NCBI RefSeq assembly: GCF_001653235.2
Contig: NC_035790.1
Location: 2,480,001-2,544,000 of the forward strand
DNA: 64,000 bases
Direction of reading: 5' to 3'
From: Pochonia chlamydosporia 170
Taxonomy: Eukaryota > Ascomycota > Sordariomycetes > Hypocreales > Clavicipitaceae
The position numbers and the translations under genes were made by a program. Of the stretch, positions 23,851 to 35,357 are shown in pieces; the first letter of the stretch is position 1, and each line of letters begins with the position of its first letter. The notes below the pieces were generated by a model that ran no database searches, was not told where the DNA came from, and saw nothing but the letters and a program-made list of their open reading frames with translations.

Positions 23851-24441
23851 CACAGCGACGGAACGGACCATCGAGTCTGGCAACAAAAGAGGACGTTGCA
23901 ACCAATTTTGACTCTGACGTACTTCCGTGCCACCATCCCATCAACCCGACTTCAGACCGCAATCGTGTCTTGCCGGCAACACAGAAACCAGAAACCAGCA
24001 CCAAATCGTCCAAAAGCCCGGCGCCAAAACGTGATGTTCGGTGGGTCGCCCACGCTTTCAGATGGAGCTTGTTGGAATGGCTGTTGCTCCACTTGATCGA
24101 GGCTCTTCAATTTGACTCCATGTCGCCATACTCCATACTCCGTACACCGGACGTGTTCCATGTCGGCAGGGAGGCTGCTGGCAAAAATGGCCCGGTTTGG
24201 TGTCTGGCTCGGGAAGGGTCTCAACTAACCCTGGCGAATTCGATCCCCAAAAATAACATGGGAGAACAGCAAGAGTCGTGAATGTATTGTATTCGTTGTT
24301 ATACTCCGTAGTCCGGTATGTGCTCGACTGTTCACCTCTCTCTCTGGTTCTTGCGTCACGCGCCCATCAGATTCGACTTGTCCCTGGCTGTCTATTGTCT
24401 TGGACTGTACTCTTGGGTCGTAATGTGAGATGGCCAGTAAT

Positions 24442-24459
24442 TACCTACATATGTAGGTA
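24442..24459. repeat. Perfect 18-bp palindrome
   Basis: TACCTACATATGTAGGTA reads identically on both strands. It could bind a symmetric dimeric regulator or form a small cruciform; no nearby gene start explains it. Confidence 0.85.
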
Positions 24460-27400
24460 TTTGGCCATGTCAAGATTCACTCCGTACTCAGGTACTCCGT
24501 GCGAAATATGAGCATGCCAGGTGCGTTCCTGCCCCTTGTGGCTTGGCTCGGAGCACTTGCCGTCGGCCTATCACAAACAGCATCGCACCTGCTGGCTTCG
24601 CCAGATTCCTTTCTGAACAAGAAAGGGCGTGTACAGTAATTTCGCAACGACATAAAAAACAATGCCTCTTACTCCGTACAGAGAATCCAATATCATCAAT
24701 CATCATCAACACGCAGCCTGCTGCAGCCGCCTAGCCATCCGTCTGGGTTTACCATTGCACTACTGCAGGCATTCATGTGCTCCCAGTCTGTGCGCAACAC
24801 TATGACTGAGAGGCGGCACTGTCACCAGGTCGCCGCCCCCTCCTTCATGTTAAGCCCCCTGTCAAACATGTCTCCAAGGTCCCTGAATTACCCTCCTGGC
24901 CATCCAGGGCCGACAAAGCCGACCGGGGTCATGCTCCCAAAGGCTGCAGCTGGCCATAAAATTAAATTAGCAACGGCTAGGGGAGTCCCAGGCGAGGAAG
25001 CCGGAGCTTGGATAACAAGGGACAGGTGTGCACGGGGTCAAGCCAAGTTCGACTTGCAGGAGTCGTGGATCGCGGTTCTTATCCTCTCCAATCACAATGC
25101 AAAAACTCCCCATTGACTCGGCTTTGTTTTTGCCCTATTCAGAGACTTGGAAACCATGGGCCTTCCTGTTATGATGACGGCAATCTTGTCTGTGGGTTAG
25201 CTGTTTTTCTCAGAGGGGTTCGATCGGCGCTCATCAGCTCGTCGATACGCTTCCAGATATCCAATCAAAGGACGCATCTTCTCATTCTCAGCGAGGTGGT
25301 TCATAATACTATGGCCATCGTCCTAATGGCAAAGAGGAAACTCGGCTTTCTGGGAAATCGGGCCCCAGGAGGACGATGGCATCAATGGACTTTCGCACCG
25401 AGGCTTTGCTGCATCCGATATGAGCTGGTGGCGGTTGCACAAGTCAGGCACCGTGCTGAGCTTCTGCAGGTACCGCATCTTCGATGCTAGGCCTAGCCTC
25501 TCTTGGCCAGCCTAGAGACACTCAGCTGGTTGTTCCTTGGCCACCTGTCCAAAATGGATGGTACTCTCTGCATTATGCCGGAGATGAGAATGCCGGTCAG
25601 GCATCTCCTGTGACTGAAGCCCCAGCCGGCTGTCACTACCCAGCTGTCAAAACAGCGTGATGGCAACGACATGGGCACAACGGGACATTTATTCGAGGTC
25701 GCCAACCCGATCGCGCATTACTCCGTACAGAGTACCCTAACTTGCAGTTACGGCTGGATTTGCAAGTTAGCAGGTTGTATCCAACTTTGCCTTGCGATTA
25801 ACGCGACCAGGGTGGTTCGAGAATCAATCGATTGACGCCCATTATTGGACAAACACCGCCAGAAGAAGCTACAGGTTGGTTTTCAGAGACAGACTACTTC
25901 AAGTTACACCATAACGCTGTGTGGGAGGAAGAAACAAAAATGTGCTACTCATAAGAGGACATGTCTCAACTGGACTGTGTCAATGGCAAATTAAATTCCT
26001 GAGATTGCCTTGGTTTTCAATCTGTAAGAAGTACGGAGCACGCAGCGACCCAAACATGCGCATACGCCACCTGGTAATTTTGTGTGGAAGGTTTTGGAGA
26101 CTACAATTGCTGTCTCCTTGACACCAGCTCCAACTTGTCCTGCACATGCAGTGCAGAATTATGTATGTTCTGACAGATATATGACGCTGTGCAGTAGACC
26201 TTCATCTCCATGAAACAAGCCTACTCAACAAGGTGAGCTTTTACTTGATCGTATCGCACCCTGGGACAACTCGCTTGCTAACGAGACTCCCCCTCACATC
26301 ATCCCAAGAGACAGGTAATCCTAATGTTCTATGTTCTCAACAAACTCCATACAAGAAAACAAAAGCTCCGTCTTCGCGCCAAGAAACATTGACAATGTCC
26401 AGCTGCGCTTTCCTGGTGCTCCAACATACACTCTAGCCGCCGCAGGACATACCCCAGCTCAAACAGTAATAGCTCATATACATGCAACTTATTTCAACGC
26501 TTGGGACGAAACGTGCTGTTTGGGGGAGTAACCCCTTTCATGTCGGTCTTTGTGACGCTACAGTGCAGTCTTGGGTCATTGTTCCTTTCTCCACCCGACA
26601 GAGTGCTACATTGGAGTCGCAGTAGGCAAATTGTGTCTCCTCCTAGCTAGGCCTCGCCTCCGGAGCACTATTTCAGCCGTACCAAAGACTGCTGGTTCCA
26701 TTCCTACGGATAGATCCAATGAAAATCCTATCTATTAGCGCGCTTGCTGCGTGGATGTTGCGAGCCTTGTCCCCCCTCGCCAATCAAGCCAACTAACTGC
26801 TTCCCACCATTGCCGTATGTGGTGCAATAGCTCCGACGCCACGCTGGGTCTCTAGCATTCTCACCTCATTTTGTTTGGCGGTGTGACAAACACGACTGAT
26901 ATGTTGAAATCTAACAGGCTCCTATCTCAAGCAGCTTTTTTCATCGTTGATAATACGAACGCTACGCCAACAGGACATTGCCCCTGAGAAGTTGGCGAAG
27001 ATACGTCATTGGCGTTTCTGCAACGCCATAAATGTACTATCCGGGTTCTGAACTCAACTAGGTTACCGTAGCTTGGCCGTGATTCGATGCTGTGAGGTTG
27101 AATATCCTCGGGCTGTCGATGACTATGGGGGTATCGCCTTGCATCCGAAAGTACCAGGGGTAATTTATGTCAAAAACCCCCAGTTGGTCCCTTGAGCTCA
27201 ACCCGCCGTTTCGCAATATTGTTGTTCGAATCGCGTTGCATTGCAAACAATGCTAAATTGCTCTCAGAAACGGCAACTCCATTGCCTATGGATGTTTTCA
27301 ACTCTTCGCCACATAGGGGAAAGATGGGATCATGAGACCCAGTGGTTGGGACTGTTGAGCGTTTCAGACCTCAAAATCTTACGATGTTGTCGTTTAGCCG

Positions 27401-29558
27401 GTCTGACATCAGCAAACGAAACTTGTGTGGCACAGGTCAGGCAGACTGACCAGTTGAGAGATGAGATTCTTTTCGTCTTTGGGATGAAAGCGATGAAAGT
27501 CCCCCAGATGTGCTCGTTTAAGCTTCAGTATTTGGCATGAACCAGGGCCTCAGCAGCCCGTCCTGTTCCCCCGCAATGAGGTTTAACCAGGACCCCAATA
27601 TCATGGTGTTGCACCGCTGAAACGTCGCATCATCGGTTTTGATTTACAGAGTAAACTCGTGGCCAAAAGCAGTCTAGGACGTGTCCAGTATGCTAATAGT
27701 AGCAGAGTGGGCACCAATCTCGACTACAAATCATAAATCGGCAACCCCGTTGTTTCACGAATCGACATGATACTTTTGATCGAACGCCACCTGTATATCA
27801 GAGTCGCTAGCTTCGTTTGGAGATTCAAGAGCACGGTTCACTCAACCAGTGGCGAAATTTCAGCCATCAGTTGAAGTCCAGGTTGCTATAGGGTACGATG
27901 TCAAGTGACCAATTCTGCAACAACTGTCAGGAGCAGTGAATAGGAGCACGACAAATAATGCCATAATACGACACCAATGACCACTTCCCTGGTCATGGAC
28001 CTCGTCTGCCAACACGTAAATACGTCTTGCGACGAAGAAGATTTGCGCCTCCAGCCAAATATTACTCTTTAAGCTGGTTTTCGCTTGGATAATGAAGCAT
28101 ATCATTCCACATCGTTGTGGGAGGGAGTGTGTCACCTGCGGTGGTCTCCATGAAAATGAGAGTGACCAACACTGCCAAGTGCTTTCTGGGCATACCATCA
28201 AGGCTCCGCGTATGTATTTTATACATTGAAATCTTTCAAATCGTGGGGGTGGATGCTCACTCCATATTCATTGAAAAACTCTTGGCATACAAAAAGGAGT
28301 ACTCCGTTGGTTAGATTTACGCTGGACACGGTGGCCCCCCAGATTCCCGTCATCTGGTATGTCTTCAACGGGTGTGGCACCAAAGTTGCATCAACCACGC
28401 CAACTGGCTGTCACGACAAGGATTGTCCAGGGGGAGCAAACACCAGAATTTCGTAGCATGGACTCCTTCCGCATGTTTCCAAGATGGCTCCGGTCAATCA
28501 AGTTTGGTAATTTTGCTGACTTGGTCGGCGAGGCTTGACCAAATTAGCAACGCAAACGTCCTGCTTCAGAGCTATTTGTCTCGTTATCGTTGTTTTTGAT
28601 AATATTGACGTCTTGACTTGGACACTGGATACTGCAGCTGACCATTGTTGTGCAAGAGCCCTTACCGACACGATCAGCATGTGTCGAATTTAGCTCGTGG
28701 GTTTGCTGGCTGAATTGGTGAGTTCACCGTGTTTCCCACCATATGAATCCTCCACAAAGAGGGTAGTGGTACTATGGTGTCTATGGTGTATGCAATTCAC
28801 GCGAAGATCTTTCTTTCGATGATGGCTCTATGTTCTTGACCATCGACGATTATGAAAGATGACCGTAACCCTAGGCGCTAGATCTCCATGGCCAACCGCT
28901 GGTGATTCACACAATCGTTACCAAGGCACATCTCATTCGCCCATCACACTCCCATCCTCTTGGGCTCAAATCTATAGTACGAGTTTTATATCTGCAGTAC
29001 AGAAGCATACAAAACAAACTGAATAAATTTTATGCTCTTCGAGAGCTCAACCGTGGACCAAAGGACCATGATATCCAGGGTCTACCCCTCGACGACCTCG
29101 ACAATCTGGAAGCCGTGAGCTGCGAGTGGCCCGTCTGCCTAAGAAGTCCCCACCATTCTGCACCGAATCCTGATTTTGCCTTTTCAGTGCCGCATTCTGG
29201 GCTGAAGGAACAACGTCATACGACCATCAGGCTCAAAGCCAAGCATTTTTGTTGGCGGCCCGGCCGATGCTGTGCACGTACAATACGAATCGTGCCTGTT
29301 GTACAGTACCGTTGAGTATTCGGGGTGATAAGCCGTGGATAGCGCCCTCGCCCACATGATGCGATCTGGGCTGCTGCGCCATGCTCCTACTTGGTGCCTC
29401 GTGGTTTTCGGATTCCGTGCATATAATTTCTCGTGCTAGCCCATCTTGACAAGTTCTTTCATCGATCTGCATCTCACATCATCAAGAATTTTGAAAAGCG
29501 CCAACAGATTCACATTCCCTTGCAACTCCAGCATCCCCAGCCGTCGTCCGCCATCAAG

Positions 29559-30183
29559 ATGGGTACGTCACCACCTGCCCCAGCAAAGCAACATCACCTT
29601 CAGAAGCTAACAAATCCGCCCAGGACGTGACTACGGCACCAAGAAGCGGCTTTACCTCTCCCGCCCAGCGCCAGACCTACTCACCACTCGCAGTCGCGTC
29701 ACGCGATACATCCCACCGACTCCCCCACCAGTCGAAGAACCCATCCCCATCATTGAGGAGCCAGAACCATGTGAGCCAGAGCCGGCTCCATGTCCACTCC
29801 CTCTTCCCGAGCCAGAGCCTCAGATCGAAGTCATAGCCGTGGACGTCGAGCCGTCTGTTAAATCGTCCAAGTCTAGCCGCAGCCGCTCCAGGAGCCATAG
29901 TCACACCCGTGAGAAGGAGGTGTACATTGAGCGTGATCGCTTTATCCCTGTGCCGGTGCCGGTGCCTATGGAGCCCAAGTATGATACATATCGCTACGTT
30001 GACGCGCCGAGGAGATATGTCGAGCCTCCGAGAGAGAGGAAGATGATTGAAGACAATAGAGAGAGGACGACGCATATCCATGTTCATACTGAGGACAGGG
30101 AGACCAGTAGGGAACGGAGAGACTACCATGATAGAGACTATTATGATAGAGGGTACTATGAGAGGGAGTATTATCGGCGCTGA
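29559..30183 (+). CDS. Small Arg/Asp/Tyr-rich protein with a 4-nt first coding exon
   Basis: Function not recognised. Exons 29559-29562 (ATGG only) and 29624-30183; the 61-bp intron has GTACGT, GCTAAC and CCCAG and joins to MGRDYGTKKRLYLSR. Product 187 aa. The N-terminus is basic. A Pro/Glu-rich stretch follows (PPTPPPVEEPIPIIEEPEP), then an RS-like segment (SSKSSRSRSRSHSH), a repeat of VPVPVPMEP, and a C-terminus of short Arg/Asp/Tyr units (RRDYHDRDYYDRGYYEREYY). The composition suggests a disordered protein, perhaps RNA-associated because of the RS and RDY content, but that is only inference. Without the tiny first exon no ATG precedes the conserved-looking N-terminus, which supports the model. 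It converges with the CorA-like gene, with 224 bp between them. Confidence 0.75.
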
Positions 30184-30407
30184 AGGATGCTTGGATGGGA
30201 GTTGATCGGATTGCTTTGGTCTTTCGGTGTTTTATTAATGATGATTGATGTATTAACGGCCTTGGTTCAGTCGGGACTTTTTGGAAATTGGCGGCTACTG
30301 CAGGAATCTAACCTTGATATGGACAAGACAACTATCTACTTGTATCTACGTTTCTTAATGTCAAATTATCTGTTTCACAAGTACCTCCTGTTAAGCTTGT
30401 CGGTGCC

Positions 30408-33400
30408 TCAATAGCGAATCACCGACTGAGGACGCCTTCTCGCCCGTCTCACAATCGGCGCACTTTGTTCGGCCAAGTAGGCAGCAGGACGGGGCAACCG
30501 CTCGTCGACGATCCGTGTCTCTGGATAATCCATATCGGTCTTGGCTGTAGATCTCTCGACGACATATGCTGTGCTGTCCGTCATTTGCGGTGCCACGCCG
30601 AGGCCGTATCCTCCATTTGATATGCTGCCCGTCTTTCTGCCAGACATCCACTTGAGGACATTGCCCAGCTCGCCCATCCACCAGAGGCCAATGACAACAA
30701 TGAGCAGCGTTACTGGTATTGCAACAACCCAGTAGAGCCACTGGCCAACATCCATGTCACGGATATCGTTTGTGTTCATGCCAAAGATGCTGGAGATGGC
30801 ACTGAGAGGGAGAAACACCACGGTAACAATGGTGAATGCGTAAATGGCGTTTTCTTGTCTGTCCTTTGTCCAATCTAAGCCGTACACCACGGCCCGCTCC
30901 AAGTCATCCGCGTAGTCGGTGTGGCGGCGAAGGTCAAAGTCGCGCTGGTCGACGAGTTGAATGCATTCATTCAGGAACAATCCACGGAACCCGAGCTCAT
31001 CTATAGGCGAGAGTTTGGACGCCGCTTCAAGGTCCGCTGGATCCTGATCATCCACCCCCAGGTATTCGGCGTCATGTCTTCGTACTGCGGGATCGTACGG
31101 CGGTGGACCGGGGTAATACGGTGCATCGTCGTACATATCCCTTGCTCGTCTCCTGCGCCAGGGACCGTCGTCAATTGCTCCAGTGAGAAAAGCACCACTG
31201 TCTTTCACGGAAAGATTTGCCTTTATGCTTGTCAGGATGGACCTTTGCTTGGCTACAGTTCTTTTGATGACTGTCATCTCTTGTTGGACCAAGTCAATGC
31301 GATGCTGGTAAGAGCGGTCAGACGGTTGACTTGTTATTTCGGCATCCTGCAGATATCGGTTATTAGAAGTTACTCTTTATTCGCTGAGAAGAGACGTAAA
31401 CTTGCCAACAAGGTTAAATACTGCGCATATGTGTCCATGATATCTTCGGCCTTGCCCACTTGGTCGTGCAACAAGTTTAGTGAAAACAGCGAAAATATCT
31501 CGAGCGGTAGCACAGCAGAGTTGTCGAGGATGTTTTGATTTGAGATGCCCTGCATGATGCGGTTCATGCCATCCAGCACCAGCACTTTGGCCTTGGACAT
31601 GTGCGCAAGCCAGGCATTTCCCCGGTCATACGTACTAATCAAGCCAGAGACAATGTGCAGCCAGGCCGTAACAAATTGCCGAGGAAGATCAATATTGGCT
31701 CTTTCTTTCTCGTCAGCATAAGACATGACATTCTGAAAGAGCTGAACATCTTGAGACAAGTCTCTCAAAGCTGCTCGAATCTCTGTCGCAATACTCTGGC
31801 TTGTAGATATGGAGGTGATTGTGAACTCTCCTTCAAGCTGGGGTATCTAGTTGGGATAGCCGTGTCAGCACGCGGAATCATACCGAAGGAGGAGCACTGG
31901 TACACATTCTCACCTTGATAAGAGATTTCACAGCCCCCCAATACTTGGTTGTTGTCGGTCCATCAAACGTTGTTGGGAAGAACAGCTTGAATATGTCATC
32001 AGCTGCATTGAAAATATCAATCCTTTCCTCATGCATGATTCTGATGTTATCGTTTGCCTTTTCTTCCACTTGAGACGCTTGCTTGACGAGAAAATTATAG
32101 ACATCCTCTCTCGCAGCGTTTACACAGCTCTTGTAGGCCCGTTGATCTGCATACGATGTTTGGCCGGTCAAAAACTTCTCTGCAGAAGTCAACTGCTCTT
32201 TCAAAAATTCCGTTGCCTTTTCAGCAACATCTTTCGCACTATGTCTCGCTTCTGCGGGACGAAGGGTGAGGACATGCAAATATTCTTGGGGCTTCTTGCA
32301 TGGTTTTGAGGACTCGTCTCGCATAGCATCAGATACCAAAGGCTCCAAAACTGTGCGCAGTGGAGGGGGCCGTTGTCTGTATACAATTTTAGCGTGTACA
32401 TCTTCCAAATGGTACTACAGTATCCTGTTATCGCGACTTACATTATCTCCATCTTCAATAAGACACTTCCCTGGGGACGAGCTGCTAGATGCAAAACTTT
32501 GGACCAGTTTGCCGCCGAGACTACTTGGCTGTTATACGTGAACTGCAAATTTCTCGGCCAGAAAGCATGAAAGTGTGACAAGAACGTCTAATTTAGGTAA
32601 ATAACATGTCTGTACAACAGTGGCCATTCAGGGAGAACTTACAAACCAAGTTGAGCACGCCATAGCAGGAAGAGTCCAAGTCACCGCGTTTCCATACTTG
32701 ACATGGATTCTTCCAGGCCGTGGGCCGGCCATTTCTGGTGACGGCTGAGAGTCAACTTTGACCAGTTCCCCACAGAGATCGAGGTCCGGAGACATGGCAC
32801 CGCAAGTAACAAGGAGTGCTATTGTCTGGTTAGCATCCGGCTGCTCGTATGAGGGGGGCGGACCGTACAGTTGTCGAGTACCAAACACCACAGCTGCGCA
32901 ATATGAAAGCATTCATCCTTTTTGGTGGTAGAAATTTGGCAAACAGCTTGTAACATATCTCTCTGTTGCGTGGTTCGCGAGTACTGTGCCTGTAGCAACG
33001 TCTGGGGAGGGAAAACAGATGGTGTTGATCCTGCGAGCAAGCCCGAGTATTTCTGCCGCGAAAAGTACGGGAGGCAAATCCATCTTGCGGAGCCTGTTGG
33101 CTTCTCTTGACCCGAAAGCTGCTTCGCAAAGGATTTAAGCGGCACTTCGAAGCAGCGAGGTTCCATGTACCCAACCCTCGCCCCCTTGGGGTTTTGTCTG
33201 GTCTTGACGCAATGCTTCTTAACATCTGCCCTCAGCTTTGCGATGGCACTTATTTCCAGCTCTGAGAAGTGAACTTGCTGTGATATCTCCGTCTAAAGAA
33301 AATGTCAGATATATGTCGTTTGTAGGGGAGGTCCGTGATATTTACCCAGAAAGTATCAAAGTTCATCACATCTTGGTGAATATGGCTAATCCTTTCGTCA

Positions 33401-34399
33401 GTAGCGATTCCAGACCCCCGATACTACAGCAATCTTCACTCACAGCCACTTGAATAACGGCCTTTTCTTCGCCTTGACGTCAAAAATCTCAGTCAATTTG
33501 GCGGTATGAGTTCCCCCGAGTTCCGCACTACCAGTGTAGCGAGAAGAATAGACTCTCTTGGCGCTTGATGTTCCCAAAACATCCCTCTCTTCTCTATGCG
33601 CAGAATCAGAGTCTACAACTGGTGACTCTAAATCTGAGAGCTCTTCGCCCTTGGAATCCGCCGTGGGAAACAAAAAGTTGAACTCATCATATGCATCCAA
33701 GTCTTCGCCCATGGGACTTGGTGGCCGAATGCCTCGGTCATTTTGCCCATCGTCCATAACATAGACTTCTGCATCTCCAGACTTGTATGCATGAAATCTG
33801 GGCCAGTCACCGCCGGAGCCACCATAATAGGGCATTCGAGATCGGGAACGACTTCGATCAGAACCCTGATCTTCATCTCTCCTGGTAGGTTGCTGCCCTG
33901 AATAAATGTCGTCTTCCTCCCTGCTGTCCATCCGCGGCGGAGACTGCGAGTAACGAGACGTCCTCTGCTGTGGTGCTACCTCGGCAGCTATTGGCACAAC
34001 TTCTTCTTCAAAAACTTTCGGCGCCGTTATAACCTCCGCTTCACGGTGTCTAGCCCGTCTCGATGACGGAGCCAGAGGAGTAACCGCTGTTGGCAGGGTA
34101 TATTCCTCGTAATACGATGGCATGGCACGCTCCAGACGTGTCCATTGGGGAACAGGAGCGCCAGGTGCTCTCTCAAGGCCATGGTCATCACCAGAAAACT
34201 GTCGACGCCGCCGTGACGGCGTGGGCGCATTGTACACAATTCTTTGAGGCCGACTGGACTGGAAACGAGAAATTTAGACGAGGGTTTCTGTGGTGACCCC
34301 ATTGCAGAGCAAACTTACGGGATAATATTCTTCTTCATCATTATAGAAGCGGACCCGTGGCCGACGCGAGGAACGATCACCAGGCGGGTGGTAGGCCAT
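30408..34399 (-). CDS. CorA-like metal-ion transporter protein with long N-terminal region
   Basis: Membrane protein of the CorA/ZntB superfamily, probably moving Mg2+ or Zn2+. Nine exons on the minus strand: 34399-34319, 34258-33444, 33385-33346, 33292-32869, 32818-32643, 32587-32442, 32376-31914, 31846-31406, 31346-30408; 1174 aa. All junction phases agree. Exon 8 ends at a GC donor (GCAAGT), so intron 8 is GC-AG. The first 300 residues are Arg/Ser/Pro/Glu-rich and disordered. The middle is mostly alpha-helical. Near the C-terminus are two transmembrane helices (about 1030-1050 and 1066-1087) with the GMN signature at 1051-1053 (FGMNTNDI). CorA normally has about 350 residues, so this belongs to the large fungal type whose N-terminal part has no known role. 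Transport activity is inferred from the GMN motif and is not certain. Confidence 0.9.
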
Positions 34400-35357
34400 T
34401 GCTCTGACCCCCGCGCGGAACAACTAATTTTGATGTTGAGAACTTAAAAAAAAGAGGTGAATTGGTGTTAAATGCAAGAAGAAAAAACATGCATGTGCCT
34501 ACACTGAAAAAATAGAAATTTCGTAATTAACATGATCTCACGGGCGAGGATATCACCTCATCTGACCATGCATCGTCAGGGGTTAGTGAGCTGCCGTTGC
34601 ATGGGGAAGGAGCCGGCTGGTGGCTAGCTCGTTCAGCTGCCAATCCCATCTCATGCACTCAAGTTGGCAAGAACCTCAGCTCCAGACGTGGGGAAGGCGC
34701 GTCCACTTCCTGGTCAATCCCGCCTTGGCTTTGATACCTAGTAGATGCAGATGTTGTTATCAAGGATTGGAGTTAATGAGACACTTGTGCAGGTTGATAC
34801 AGACCCCGTCACTTTCACATTCATGGCATCGTGATTGGGAATAGCAAATGCCAGGAATCACTGTGTGTTAAGCTGCCCATTACAGCTCATAGGAGGACCG
34901 GAGTGCTACGGTAATATTCGGTAATTTAAATAAACGTACTTTGCTACTAACCAAAGAAGTATCTCAACCTTATTAATTAGAGGAACATCCTTTACCAGTT
35001 GCAGCATTCGTCGAGGGAATACATTCACGCGGCCTCGACAAGGTATGTCGCTGATTGTGAGGATGAGCCGCGAAGTAAATAACATCCAAAAGCCCACTCT
35101 CTACTTCAGTTAAGCCAATTTGTGTCTTTCTTCAACCTCGCTCACCAGTTGCTGTCATGATCTATGATTGTGACACACAGTTTCTGCTACTGTCACCTTC
35201 TCTCGTCTAGCTCTTCCAATGCGCTCCAGTGCGGCTCCGAGTCCATAGTTGTAAGAAAGGATCGGTGACTAGAACCCAGCCGTACATCGAGACTCGGCCA
35301 CCCAAAGACTCTTTTGCTGGGTAAAACTCAAAAGCTCTATCGTTAATTCGAGTCCTT
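34400..35357. other. Intergenic region between BTB-like and CorA-like genes
   Basis: About 960 bases containing the 3' UTR of the BTB-like gene and the promoter of the CorA-like gene, both on the minus strand. AT-rich stretches occur near 34440-34530 and 34910-34980. No gene is supported. Confidence 0.5.

Larger units (their letters stand above)
22462..29558. other. 7.1-kb gene-free region rich in short palindromic motifs
   Basis: The only long open frames (22623-23165 minus, 25008-25490 plus, 28902-29315 plus) have no domain, odd composition and no supporting splice structure. The region is marked by repeated TACTCCGTA/TACGGAGTA motifs between about 23.0 and 25.73 kb, a perfect 18-bp palindrome at 24442-24459, and CTGACCAGAC tandem repeats at 22585-22610. 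The first few hundred bases are the promoter of the RhoGAP gene and the last few hundred that of the gene at 29559. No tRNA-like T-arm was found by eye. Confidence 0.55.

Noticed and set aside
25205..25225. GGTTCGAT sequence resembling a tRNA T-arm
   Set aside because: The flanking bases do not form the five-pair stem and no acceptor or anticodon arm is found. Similar GTTCGA sites near 4240, 27225 and 54020 failed the same test.
25008..25490. Plus-strand open frame of 160 codons
   Set aside because: No recognisable motif, composition unlike the proteins of this window, no supporting exons.
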